NCBI RefSeq assembly: GCF_000737785.1
Contig: NZ_JPRO01000007.1
Location: 248,001 to 312,000, forward strand
Source: Chryseobacterium luteum
GTDB lineage: Bacteria > Bacteroidota > Bacteroidia > Flavobacteriales > Weeksellaceae
Length of the DNA stretch: 64,000 nucleotides
Direction of reading: 5' to 3'
Every line of letters starts with the position of its first letter. The stretch's first letter is position 1. Shown piece after piece: positions 36,743 to 45,603 of the stretch. The position numbers and the translations under genes were made by a program. The notes beneath the pieces were generated by a model. It saw nothing but the letters and a program-made list of their open reading frames with translations, had not been told where the DNA came from and made no database searches.

Positions 36743-37114
36743 TTAGTCGACAATTTCATATTCCACCGGAATGGTACCATGATTGGTATCCCCGATTTCA
36801 TCGAACGCAGCTTTAGAAATATCTAATGCTCTTGATGCATGGAAAGGCCCTCTATCATTAATCTTCACTATCACCTGTTTTCCATTGTTCAGATTGGTCA
36901 CTCTAATGTTGGTTCCAAACGGAAGCGTTCTGTTTGCAGCGGTGAACTTTGAATTACTAAAGATCTCTCCGCTTGCTGTTTTTCTACCATTAAACTTATC
37001 GTGGTAGTACGATGCATAACTTGTTTTCTTCGCATCTAAGGTATTTGCTGTAAAAGAATAAACACCTAAAGTTGAAATCATCATTATGATTACGAGAATG
37101 AATCTTTTCATCAT
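36743..37114 (-). CDS. rlpA: RlpA-like septal ring lytic transglycosylase (DPBB domain)
   Basis: The 123-residue protein has a signal peptide (~1-24) and then one double-psi beta-barrel domain: SYYHDKFNGRKTASGE, AANRTLPFGTNIRVTN and the catalytic-site VKINDRGPF. The SPOR domain of E. coli RlpA is absent, as in many Bacteroidota members. It cleaves or binds peptidoglycan at the cell surface. Its upstream region has TACTTTTG at 37148-37141 and a striking cluster of TTAAC palindromes. Confidence 0.9.
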   Translation of the reverse strand: MMKRFILVIIMMISTLGVYSFTANTLDAKKTSYASYYHDKFNGRKTASGEIFSNSKFTAANRTLPFGTNIRVTNLNNGKQVIVKINDRGPFHASRALDISKAAFDEIGDTNHGTIPVEYEIVD

Positions 37115-37739
37115 CTTGAATTTTATTGGTTTTGACGGAGCAAAAGTATAAGGAATGTTCTAAAGTCCCTACTCCATATGTTAAAAACCGTTAACAAAAA
37201 GTGAATTATATGTTAACAAAGCCTGTAAGTTCCTATTAACAGGGGTTTTAGGTAGCACTGTTAAAAAACGTTAAAAAAACCACCCAAAAGTTAACACAAT
37301 TAACTTATTGTCTAAAAAAACCAAAAATCGAATTATAAAACCAATTGATAATCAATGAATTAAATAAATTTTAAAAATTGAATAAAACAGATTAAATCAT
37401 TTTAAAAGCTAAAATTTTTAAGATGTAAAACCATCAAAATCGGTTTGATAGAAGTCATTCAAAGCTATTAGTTATAATAAGGTATGTTTATTTTAACACA
37501 CTATTTAACTTCAAATTTGAATTTTACTGTAAAGTTCATCAATACAAATGCCTCAATTCATCTAAATTTCTAAAGCTATCCTTTTCATTATAATCAAATT
37601 GAATACCAAATGACCTGTTTCTCCTATTCAGTATCTTGTTCTTCTTTCTATTATTATTTCAATTCTCATTCAATAATACTAGTTAAAACAAAAAAACCAA
37701 TGATTGCTCATTGGTTTTATATATAAATAAGCATTAATC
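37115..37739. other. 625-bp AT-rich intergenic region with a cluster of TTAAC palindromes
   Basis: No gene is seen on either strand. Between 37179 and 37304 there are two copies of TGTTAAAAAMCGTTAAMA (37179-37196 and 37259-37276), TGTTAACA (37211-37218) and GTTAA-N5-TTAAC (37290-37304). The rest (37305-37685) is AT-rich without a clear signal. A minus-strand terminator for the next gene ends the region at 37693-37718. Confidence 0.6.
37693..37718 (-). terminator. Terminator of the 244-residue secreted-protein gene
   Basis: AAAACCAATGA and TCATTGGTTTT form an 11-bp stem over TTGC. On the minus strand it is followed by TTTTTTTG. It lies 22 bp after the stop at 37740. Confidence 0.85.
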
Positions 37740-38474
37740 TTATTTTAAGTATTCTATTACATAGTCATATGTTCCGTTAGGGTAAACAATTGACATACTT
37801 GGAGAACCTGTAATTGCATTTCCCGCAGTAGTTGCAACTGTATAAGAATATAAGCTTCTATCATAAACAGTGTTTGTACCTGCTTTATAAATAGTAATAC
37901 CATACAAAGTGGTCATCCCTGCTGGAGCGGGAATGTTTACTGCTGTAGAACTACCACTAGCTGTGAAAGACCCCTTCATAGCAAAAAGCTGCTTATCAAC
38001 ACCAGGGCTAACGTTTATTAGTGTATTTGTAGTTGTTTCAGAAGTACTGATAGTTAATTTAGGTGATGTTGAAATAGGTACCCATCGACCTGTGGAGGTT
38101 GCAAATGAGTTTGCAGTTCCACCTGTTGGGTTTGAGAAATAGTAGTATCCCGGAGTTACACTTGTAGTAATCCCTGAAATAGTATTCCCTGTACCGTTAT
38201 TATAAACAATCATACCATCATATGCAGTTGGAAAGTTATCTTCATCAGTAACTGGAGTAGCAAATGTAAAAGTAGTTAGGTTAGTTCTAGGAAAAACAAT
38301 TCCTTTTCCATCATTTGCACTATCATTAAATCCTCCACTACTACCTGATGCATCTAAGAAAGCACCTTGTCCCTGTATGTTTCCACTGGCAAAACCGTTG
38401 GTTCTAACCTGCGCATTTGTATATTGAAGCATTGCCAAAGTAGAGGCAAGAGCTAATAAAATTTTTTTATTCAT
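37740..38474 (-). CDS. Secreted surface-type protein, unknown function
   Basis: The 244-residue protein has a signal peptide (~1-21, ending NAQ). A low-complexity Gly/Ser/Thr/Asn-rich body follows, in the style of flavobacterial cell-surface and appendage proteins, with NIQGQGAFLDASGSSGGF and GKGIVFPRTNLTTF early on. The C-terminal ~100 residues look beta-rich. No enzyme motif or T9SS sorting domain is seen. It follows the 211-residue secreted protein by 28 nt on the same strand, so the two form a pair. Confidence 0.75.
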   Translation of the reverse strand: MNKKILLALASTLAMLQYTNAQVRTNGFASGNIQGQGAFLDASGSSGGFNDSANDGKGIVFPRTNLTTFTFATPVTDEDNFPTAYDGMIVYNNGTGNTISGITTSVTPGYYYFSNPTGGTANSFATSTGRWVPISTSPKLTISTSETTTNTLINVSPGVDKQLFAMKGSFTASGSSTAVNIPAPAGMTTLYGITIYKAGTNTVYDRSLYSYTVATTAGNAITGSPSMSIVYPNGTYDYVIEYLK

Positions 38475-38502
38475 AACTAATGTGTATAAAAATTAAAATT
38501 AA

Positions 38503-39138
38503 TTACTGTGCTGAATATGATTGCCAGCTGGTACCATCATATACAAAACCAAGACCTCTACCGTTCGTGGTCATTGAATTAACAGAAGCTGCACTTGCTC
38601 CATTCACAGAAAGTGTTCCTCCTCCAACTTTAACGAGAGTAATACTTCTACCTTTAACTGCTGCACTTACAGGTATTGTAGACAGATCAGCATTTGTTGT
38701 AAGGAATACATAACCATCTAAGTCAGCAGCAGATAAGTCTGTTCCAGTTGCTGAAGTTCTAACAGGTGTAATAACTGCGGGAGTACTATTGCCACCTCCA
38801 AAAGGTTTCCATTCAGGAACGGTATTATCAAAATAGTAAAATCCTGCTCCGGTAATTTTTGCTTTTCTTGCACCAGAACCGGTTCCAGAAGTGATGTAAA
38901 CAATAGCGCCATTCTGTGGAGCGCCATAAGTACCAGAAGTATCATCTTTATTAGATAATTCTGTTGCGGTCATACGAGGGACTAGTAAAGCATCAGGTCT
39001 TGCATTGTCAGTAGTATTTGCTACTACGTCAAGCGTTGCAGAAGGTGTAGTCGTGTTAATACCTACACGTCCCTGCTGAGCCTTGGAAACTGCCGAAAGG
39101 CCTACGAGCATTGTCGCTGTTAATAAAATTTTTTTCAT
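38503..39138 (-). CDS. Secreted surface protein with GINT-type N-terminal motif
   Basis: The 211-residue protein has a signal peptide (~1-20, ending SKA). The mature start GRVGINTTTPSATLDV is a motif that opens many flavobacterial exported fibre- and adhesin-like proteins. The body is Gly/Ser/Thr-rich (VYITSGTGSG) and ends in a small domain with GFVYDGTSWQSYSAQ. It is first of the two-gene pair with the 244-residue protein. The role is probably in cell-surface structure; no catalytic residues are seen. Confidence 0.8.
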   Translation of the reverse strand: MKKILLTATMLVGLSAVSKAQQGRVGINTTTPSATLDVVANTTDNARPDALLVPRMTATELSNKDDTSGTYGAPQNGAIVYITSGTGSGARKAKITGAGFYYFDNTVPEWKPFGGGNSTPAVITPVRTSATGTDLSAADLDGYVFLTTNADLSTIPVSAAVKGRSITLVKVGGGTLSVNGASAASVNSMTTNGRGLGFVYDGTSWQSYSAQ

Positions 39139-39492
39139 AAGTTTTTAAAGATTTTAAATTACATTATTTTCCATCAATATTTCCAAAATGGGAGATGCAT
39201 CCCAACTTGTGCTCATCATCGAAGCCACTAAATTCTGTAACTTATCAGAAAGGCAACTCATTGAAGCATTTGATTTTAAAACATTGCTTATTGCGCAAAT
39301 TTAAGACATAATTTTCAAATTTATTCATTTTATATAAAAAAATTAAAACACTTTTATTCTATAAAATAATAATAAATTGAAAATCAATATATTATACAAT
39401 TCAGCAACTATATTAATTGTGTTAAATTTTATTAATATTTTTGATTATCTGCGAATACGTAAAATTGTTGTAATTCAGTAAAAAACAAAGTA
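39139..39492. other. Intergenic region with a possible 35-codon minus-strand ORF
   Basis: The region is AT-rich. A frame from ATG 39261 to TAA 39154 would encode 35 residues (starting MSCLSDKLQNLVAS) and ends 15 nt before the 211-residue gene. It lies in the least AT-rich part of the region. It could be a leader peptide or a relic. CAAATTTA (TAAATTTG on the minus strand) at 39296-39303 is a possible -7 box for this pair, although no good -33 element is seen. Confidence 0.35.
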
Positions 39493-40794
39493 TTACACAA
39501 GTTCTCCATAAAGATCAAACTCTTCTGCAGAAGTTATTTTTACTTCAGCAAATTCTCCTATAGAAATGTAGGTTTCATCGGCTGAAACCAGAACTGTATT
39601 ATCTACATCAGGTGAATCATATTCTGTTCTTCCGATAAAATAGTTTCCTTCTTTTCTATCGAATATACATCTGAATATTTTCCCGATCTTCTCCTGGTTT
39701 TTCTCCCAGGAAATCTGTGACTGCAATTCCATAATCTCTTCTACTCTTGCTTCTTTTACTTCCTGCGGAACATCATCTTCCAATACATAAGCACCGGTAT
39801 TTTCTTCATGAGAATAGGTAAAGCAACCCAGTCTGTCAAATTTCTGCTCTCTTACCCAATCTTTCAGTTCCTGGAATCTTTCTTCGGTTTCTCCGGGATA
39901 ACCTACGATTAAAGTAGTTCTAACCGCCATATCCGGAACTTTTTCTCTGAAATTGGTTAATAAGGCATTGGTTTTTTCATGGGTGGTTCCACGTTTCATG
40001 GATTTCAACAGATCAGAATTGATATGCTGAAGAGGAATATCTATATAATTGCAGACTTTAGGTTCTTCACGGATGATATCAAGAACATCTTCAGGAAAAC
40101 CGCTCGGGAAAGCATAATGAAGACGGATCCATTCTATACCGTCAACTTTCACCAGCTCTTTTAAAAGTTCTCCAAGTGCCCTTTTTTTATAGAGATCAAG
40201 ACCATAATATGTAAGGTCCTGAGCAATAAGAATAATTTCTTTGGTTCCTTTTTTTGCCAGTTTCTGGGTTTCCAAAACCAGTTTTTCGATAGGTGTAGAT
40301 AGGTGTCCTCCTCTCATTAAAGGAATGGCACAGAAAGAGCACGGCCTGTCACAGCCTTCTGAAATTTTAAGGTATGCATAATGTCTAGGGGTTGTTGTCA
40401 ATCTCTCTCCTACTAGTTCATGCTTATAATCTGCACCCAGATGTTTCAAAAGGACAGGAAGATCTCTTGTTCCGAAATATTGATCTACATCCGGAATTTC
40501 TTTAATAAGATCCGGTTTGTATCGTTCGGAAAGACACCCTGTAACAAAAACTTTTTCGACTTCTCCTCTGTTTTTTGCTTCTACATAATCAAGGATTGTG
40601 TTGATGGACTCTTCTTTAGCATTATCAATAAATCCGCAAGTATTGATCACTACAATATCTCCACGGCCTTCATGAACCACTTCTTTTCCATTTGCTTTGA
40701 GCTGGCTCATTAATACTTCAGAATCATATACATTCTTGGAGCATCCCAGCGTAACCACATTGATTTTCTTCTTCCCTACAGATTTTGTGCGCAT
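39493..40794 (-). CDS. rimO: Ribosomal protein S12 methylthiotransferase
   Basis: The 433-residue protein has the three domains of RimO. The N-terminal cluster cysteines are Cys18, Cys53 and Cys87. The radical-SAM motif Cys148-x3-Cys152-x2-Cys155 (SEGCDRPCSFCAIP) follows. A C-terminal TRAM domain covers ~365-433. It adds a methylthio group to Asp88 of S12 using SAM and two iron-sulfur clusters. The start is ATG 40794, preceded by a good promoter. Confidence 0.97.
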   Translation of the reverse strand: MRTKSVGKKKINVVTLGCSKNVYDSEVLMSQLKANGKEVVHEGRGDIVVINTCGFIDNAKEESINTILDYVEAKNRGEVEKVFVTGCLSERYKPDLIKEIPDVDQYFGTRDLPVLLKHLGADYKHELVGERLTTTPRHYAYLKISEGCDRPCSFCAIPLMRGGHLSTPIEKLVLETQKLAKKGTKEIILIAQDLTYYGLDLYKKRALGELLKELVKVDGIEWIRLHYAFPSGFPEDVLDIIREEPKVCNYIDIPLQHINSDLLKSMKRGTTHEKTNALLTNFREKVPDMAVRTTLIVGYPGETEERFQELKDWVREQKFDRLGCFTYSHEENTGAYVLEDDVPQEVKEARVEEIMELQSQISWEKNQEKIGKIFRCIFDRKEGNYFIGRTEYDSPDVDNTVLVSADETYISIGEFAEVKITSAEEFDLYGELV

Positions 40795-40813
40795 CGTTTT
40801 GATTTTGAGTGTG

Positions 40814-40847
40814 CAAAGATACGAAATAATAAAGAGTAAGAATCAAA
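40814..40847 (-). promoter_or_regulatory. Promoter of rimO
   Basis: On the minus strand TTTG (40847-40844), 22 bases, then TATCTTTG (40821-40814). The ATG at 40794 follows 19 bases later. Confidence 0.55.
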
Positions 40848-40883
40848 AAATAAAAACCACTTTATGAATTTGATTTTCAATAT

Positions 40884-41429
40884 TTAAAAGTTTTGTTCAG
40901 AGAATTTGGGTAGTATCTTATCTTTTTCAGAAAGTATGATTGCTTCGCCAGGAAGTTTCCAGTCAATATTCAAATACGGATCGTTCCATATAATACTTCC
41001 TTCGGATTCTTTATTGTAAAAGTTATCACATTTATAAGAAAAAACAGCTGTTTCGCTTAAAACCGAAAAACCATGTCCGAAACCACGTGGAACGTAAAGC
41101 TGAAATTTATTTTCCGGTGTAAGTTCAACTCCGAACCATTTTCCAAAAGTTGATGAATATTCTCTCAGATCAACTGCAACATCAAAAACTTTACCTTCCA
41201 GACAGGATACCAGCTTGGCCTGAGCATGCTCTCCTTTCTGCAAATGAAGTCCCCTGAGTACACCATACGAAGATTTTGAAATGTTGTCCTGTACAAAATG
41301 GCCATTCATTCCTGTTAATTCTTCAAACTTTTTTTCATTATATTTCTCAAAGAAGTATCCTCTATCATCTTCAAAAATTGTAGGTTCAATAATATAACAA
41401 TCTTTTAAAGGTGTTTCTTTTATTTTCAT
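40884..41429 (-). CDS. rfbC: dTDP-4-dehydrorhamnose 3,5-epimerase (RmlC)
   Basis: The 181-residue cupin has the RmlC signature: EKYNEKKF early, GLHLQKGEHAQAKLV (catalytic His), DLREYSSTFGKW and PRGFGHGFSVLSE. It epimerises dTDP-4-keto-6-deoxyglucose at C3 and C5 for rhamnose or related sugars. The partner genes rfbA, rfbB and rfbD are not in the window, so the precursor must come from elsewhere. It is the last gene of the polysaccharide locus and starts 9 nt after the phosphoglycosyltransferase. Confidence 0.92.
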   Translation of the reverse strand: MKIKETPLKDCYIIEPTIFEDDRGYFFEKYNEKKFEELTGMNGHFVQDNISKSSYGVLRGLHLQKGEHAQAKLVSCLEGKVFDVAVDLREYSSTFGKWFGVELTPENKFQLYVPRGFGHGFSVLSETAVFSYKCDNFYNKESEGSIIWNDPYLNIDWKLPGEAIILSEKDKILPKFSEQNF

Positions 41430-41438
41430 CTTATGTTT

Positions 41439-42401
41439 CTATAAATTATATTTCTTTTTTAGTTTCCATTTTAGTCCCAGATATATTCCTCCAAGCGGAA
41501 TAAATATAATCAAAATTATAACCCAAATTGGAAATTGCGAATAAATTAAAAATATATTGATTAATAACTGACAAACAGCATAAACTGAACTTATTACTAA
41601 ATGTGAAATTTTTTTTTCGTTGGCAAAAAGCTGGTATAAGTGTCTCCTGTGAGCTTCAAAAATATTTTCTCTCAACAATATCCTTTCTGTAATCGTAAGC
41701 ACTACTTCCATTCCATAAATTGAAAGCAATAGAATATACTTATATTCTCCCGTTCTCATAATAAGTAAAGTAATGAGCCCGATTACCCAGAAGCCAATTC
41801 CCATACTGCCAACATCACCGGCAAAACATTTTGCTTTTTTCCTAAAATTAAAAAAGAGAAAAACAAGGCATGCTAAAATTGGATATATGATGAAATTTTC
41901 ATCTGTAAACCGGATAATATCTTTATTAATATATGCTAATGAACAAAGGGTTACAAAACTATAGATTCCTGTCATTCCATTAATTCCATCCATGAAATTA
42001 TAAGCATTCAAAGTTCCTATTATCATAACGAATAAAATAGGCCAGGTCCAAAAAGGCGTTAGATTAAAAGCTCCTGTAAAATACAAAAGTAGAATTACCG
42101 AAATTAAGTGAACCGAAAGTCTTATTTTATTTGATAGAGTTTTGACATCATCAATAAAACTAATGGTACAAATAGCTAGAAGTCCCAATCCGAAAGACCA
42201 GTAATTATGTATAGTCTCAATAAGGTTAAACAGACAAAAGACAATAAATGCTACGGGAAATATAATTCCTCCTCCTCTTAAAGTTATTTTTGTATGAGCA
42301 CTTCTGTGGTTGGGCTTATCGATAATGTTATATTTATCCGCTATTTTGAAATAGACCAATATTGAAATAAATAATATGATAATGACAAGAATATATTCCA
42401 T
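41439..42401 (-). CDS. WecA/WbpL-like undecaprenyl-phosphate sugar-1-phosphate transferase (GT4 polyprenyl)
   Basis: The 320-residue polytopic protein (about 10 helices) has the MraY/WecA family motifs: HRSAHTKITLRGGG, FIDDVKTL, AYNFMDGINGMTG and the basic loop HRRHLYQLF. It transfers a sugar-1-phosphate onto undecaprenyl phosphate and so starts the repeat unit. The gene just upstream is a 4-ketosugar reductase-like SDR; their pairing resembles wbpL/wbpV of Pseudomonas. The sugar is therefore probably QuiNAc or FucNAc. Confidence 0.9.
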   Translation of the reverse strand: MEYILVIIILFISILVYFKIADKYNIIDKPNHRSAHTKITLRGGGIIFPVAFIVFCLFNLIETIHNYWSFGLGLLAICTISFIDDVKTLSNKIRLSVHLISVILLLYFTGAFNLTPFWTWPILFVMIIGTLNAYNFMDGINGMTGIYSFVTLCSLAYINKDIIRFTDENFIIYPILACLVFLFFNFRKKAKCFAGDVGSMGIGFWVIGLITLLIMRTGEYKYILLLSIYGMEVVLTITERILLRENIFEAHRRHLYQLFANEKKISHLVISSVYAVCQLLINIFLIYSQFPIWVIILIIFIPLGGIYLGLKWKLKKKYNL

Positions 42402-43297
42402 TATTTTGCTTGAAAACTTTTTATTGTTTTTATTAATCCTTCTTCTGCCGAAACCGGAAGGCCAGTGATTTTTAAAGCACTTTTTATTTTTTTATTAGAG
42501 ACCGCATAACTTTCAGTTAGCTTTTTTAATCTTTCTGAATTTAGAGGTAATTTTATTTTATCTCCCATCTTTGCAGTAAAGGAAATAATTCCAGCCGGAA
42601 TATTCCACAATCTGCCCTTCTTCCCTGATGCCTTGCTTATAATTTCAACAAGCTGATTCGTAGAAATAAAATCATCATCGGCAAAATTATAAATTCCCGA
42701 GTCAATATTTTTATTTTTAAGAATTTGTAATATTAAAAAGTTAAGATTGTCAATACTTAAAAATGAACGGTGGTTTTGAAACGAAGCCAGAGGCCATGGA
42801 ATTCCTTTCTCCACTATCTTATATAAAAGATTCAAATTCCCCTTATTTCCAGGACCATGAATCATACAGGGACGGATAATAAACAGTCTTTTACCTGATT
42901 GTAATTCTTTAGACAGTAGATATTGCTCTGCGTATAGTTTTGATTTTCCATAAGGTGTTTTTGGATCAGAAAAATGATCTTCATCCAGAATTCCTTCAAC
43001 AGTATCTGCAGCAGCTTTTACACTACTAAAGTATATGAAATCTCTAATATCAGATAGCAAAAATTCATTAAAAAGCTTCTTCGTTAACTCTGTATTTATT
43101 TTAAAATACTCTTCATCTGCAGATGTATTTGCAGTATCATGAGCTTTTCCTGCAAGATGGATAATAGCATCTGAACTGTTTGGAAGTTTCCAATCATTTC
43201 TCAAAGACAATCTTGAGGGATTGCAATTACACTCGACTAAATAATTTGACAGGTTTTGTCCTACAAACCCAGAAACTCCTGTGATAACAATATTCAT
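42401..43297 (-). CDS. NAD-dependent sugar epimerase/reductase (extended SDR, WbpV-like)
   Basis: The 298-residue protein has the Rossmann GxxGxxG in TGVSGFVGQNL, Ser in YFSSVKA and the catalytic Tyr-x3-Lys in TPYGKSKLYAEQ. Its length and neighbour match the UDP-4-keto-6-deoxy-HexNAc reductases that yield UDP-QuiNAc or UDP-FucNAc. Other nucleotide-sugar epimerase roles are possible. The start ATG directly abuts the stop of the GT4 gene, and its own stop overlaps the phosphoglycosyltransferase start by one base. Confidence 0.82.
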   Translation of the reverse strand: MNIVITGVSGFVGQNLSNYLVECNCNPSRLSLRNDWKLPNSSDAIIHLAGKAHDTANTSADEEYFKINTELTKKLFNEFLLSDIRDFIYFSSVKAAADTVEGILDEDHFSDPKTPYGKSKLYAEQYLLSKELQSGKRLFIIRPCMIHGPGNKGNLNLLYKIVEKGIPWPLASFQNHRSFLSIDNLNFLILQILKNKNIDSGIYNFADDDFISTNQLVEIISKASGKKGRLWNIPAGIISFTAKMGDKIKLPLNSERLKKLTESYAVSNKKIKSALKITGLPVSAEEGLIKTIKSFQAK

Positions 43298-44446
43298 TTA
43301 ATAACCTAAATTTTCATGTATTAAATCCCATATTTTAGTTTCTTCAAAATTTTGTCTTACAAAATTTCTTCCATTATACCCGTGAAGTTTTTTTATGTCG
43401 GGATTCTCAATATAAAATTCTATTTTTTGAATGATGTCCGAAGATTCATTTTTTATAAAAAGACCTGTTTTATACTCAATGATTGCCTCAGTACATCCAG
43501 TTGCTTTAGTAATTAGTACTGGCAAATTCATCGAAGAAGCTTCCAAGGAAACAGTTGGAAAACCTTCTCGGTAAGTAGGTAACACAAATATATCCATCAA
43601 ATTAAAATATGGTGCTGCATTTAATACAAATCCAGTATGTATAATATGAGGATCATTTTCAATAATTTTTTTTGATTCTTCACTAATTGAATCTCTATCT
43701 TCGATCGGACCAACTAAAAGAAGTTTTAAATTCGCATACCTTACTTTTAAGATCTGCCAAGCTTCAATAAGCTCATTGATTCCCTTATCCTTAACCAATC
43801 TACCAACATAACCGATTACAAAATCTTTTTCATCAATTTTTATATCAGATCTCATACGATTAATTAATAATAAATCTTGTTTTTCAGGATTAAACTTATT
43901 TTCAGTGTCAATACCATTGCAAGTTCCCAAACCTAAAATAATGTTTTTAGAGGGTGCATTTAAACGATCAGCATTACTAAATTCCCTTACAGAATGGCTT
44001 ACACAAACAACTTTAGTTGCCAGCGTTCCTGAAAGTCTGTCAATATTTTTAAGTAAAAGTCTTTTCAGCCCTGTACTTGTCTCATAAATAATACCATGTC
44101 TAAAGTACACCCTATTTTCACTTCGAGCAAAAAAAGCAGCAATCATAGCCACCATACCACCTTTTGGGGTATGCCCTACAACAGTTTTTATATTATTTTG
44201 ACGTATAAATTTATGGATCTTATAAATTGCTATTAAATCTGTAAACGGGCTAATACTTCTTGTAACATTTACAGGAAATGGCACGTATCCTAAAGAATCT
44301 GACAGTTGAAAAAACTCTTCTGATGGTGTACATCCAAGAAAATATCGATTATTTGTTCTATTGTTAAGATATTTAAACTGTTTTCCAAAAAAATGATTAA
44401 TTGTAAAAGATACAGTTATAATGTGAAGAACTTTATGATTATCCAA
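43298..44446 (-). CDS. Glycosyltransferase family 4 (GT-B)
   Basis: The 382-residue GT-B enzyme has the EX7E motif in REGFPTVSLEAS and the GYVGRLVKDKGINEL nucleotide-binding loop. The N-terminal half contains ThrProLysGlyGly and R-H-G-I-I segments. It adds a sugar with retention of configuration during repeat-unit assembly. The frame opens with TTG at 44446, 11 nt after the previous stop; an in-frame TAA lies not far upstream and no ATG is near, so a TTG start is likely. Confidence 0.88.
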   Translation of the reverse strand: MDNHKVLHIITVSFTINHFFGKQFKYLNNRTNNRYFLGCTPSEEFFQLSDSLGYVPFPVNVTRSISPFTDLIAIYKIHKFIRQNNIKTVVGHTPKGGMVAMIAAFFARSENRVYFRHGIIYETSTGLKRLLLKNIDRLSGTLATKVVCVSHSVREFSNADRLNAPSKNIILGLGTCNGIDTENKFNPEKQDLLLINRMRSDIKIDEKDFVIGYVGRLVKDKGINELIEAWQILKVRYANLKLLLVGPIEDRDSISEESKKIIENDPHIIHTGFVLNAAPYFNLMDIFVLPTYREGFPTVSLEASSMNLPVLITKATGCTEAIIEYKTGLFIKNESSDIIQKIEFYIENPDIKKLHGYNGRNFVRQNFEETKIWDLIHENLGY

Positions 44447-44457
44447 AATTTGTTCTA

Positions 44458-45594
44458 TTAATAGTTTTTCTTATTAAGGGTTCGTTTTGTATTTTTATAA
44501 TCTATCGTCGATATATTTTTAATGTTTAATTTAACATTTTTATTATCATTTTGTAGATCTACAAAACCATCTTTTAAACTTTTCCAATTTCCGTTTGTAA
44601 CATTAATTGTTCCTGTAGGTTCATATTTACGTTTTACCTTACTTGTCAGAAATCCAAAAGGATAATTATAATCATCACTAAAATAATTATCTATATTAAT
44701 ATTAACATTTCTCCTATATTTTATATCATCCGTTGAAAAACCAAAAAGGACAATATACAACCCACCATTATTATTGTTAAATGTTATAACATTTTTAAGA
44801 TTTACATTGTCAATAATATCTTTATGCCAACTGGGTTCTATATCAATACCAAACATTGGATTGGTTCCGTAGGTATTCGTAACTAGTAGGTTATTTAAAA
44901 AAATATTTTTTCCGGAAGTAACAGCAACTCCATTTCTTCTTGCAAAATCTACTCTCAAATCCCTAATATTGATTTCCTCACAATATCCTCCATCTTCAGA
45001 GCCAATAAAAAGTCCTTCTCCCCAAGTATTTTTTATATTTGCATTATAAACAGAAACTTTTTTAGAATTTCTTATTCCTATTCCTGCTCCCCACTCTCCC
45101 CTATTATCTATATGTTTTTTTCTGTCCCCAATAATATTGGGATTATACATAATAACATTTTCCACATTATAAATTCTTATAATGTCATACCAATCTTTAA
45201 TACTTCCAATATCTTCTTTAGGTGAGTTATCTGGTTTTGCTAAAACTACAGATTGAGGTTGAAAATAAAGATTAGAGTTACTTCTCAAAAAAAGCCCTTT
45301 ACTATTGACAAGTAATGGGAAATTAGGAAATTTGACATTACTTTTCTCATTTAAAACTTTTTGAATAATGTCTGTATAATCTACATCTCCATTTTTAGAA
45401 TAATTTGCAGGCAAAGACTGTGTCAAATCATAATATACAATATTATAATCTTTTTTGCTATCGATTAGCATTCTGGATTTGTAAGTATCAAGTAATGATC
45501 TGGAAGGATCTTTATATGTGAAAGAAGGATCCTGACAGCTAAAAAAACTTGCTAATAAAATGTAACAAAAAATCAAATGTGTTTTTATTTTCAT
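44458..45594 (-). CDS. Right-handed beta-helix lipoprotein in the polysaccharide locus
   Basis: The 378-residue protein has a lipoprotein signal peptide ending LLASFFSC (Cys20). Residues ~130-340 show the spaced N-x-I/V turns (VENVIMYNPNIIGD, KKVSVYNANIKNTW, KNIFLNNLLVTNTYG) of a right-handed parallel beta-helix, as in pectate lyase-like enzymes. I do not see a clear catalytic triad. It may cut, trim or hold the polysaccharide at the cell surface. It sits among glycosyltransferases, 9 nt from the next gene, and shares their low GC. Confidence 0.75.
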   Translation of the reverse strand: MKIKTHLIFCYILLASFFSCQDPSFTYKDPSRSLLDTYKSRMLIDSKKDYNIVYYDLTQSLPANYSKNGDVDYTDIIQKVLNEKSNVKFPNFPLLVNSKGLFLRSNSNLYFQPQSVVLAKPDNSPKEDIGSIKDWYDIIRIYNVENVIMYNPNIIGDRKKHIDNRGEWGAGIGIRNSKKVSVYNANIKNTWGEGLFIGSEDGGYCEEINIRDLRVDFARRNGVAVTSGKNIFLNNLLVTNTYGTNPMFGIDIEPSWHKDIIDNVNLKNVITFNNNNGGLYIVLFGFSTDDIKYRRNVNINIDNYFSDDYNYPFGFLTSKVKRKYEPTGTINVTNGNWKSLKDGFVDLQNDNKNVKLNIKNISTIDYKNTKRTLNKKNY

Positions 45595-45603
45595 ATTTTA
45601 TGT

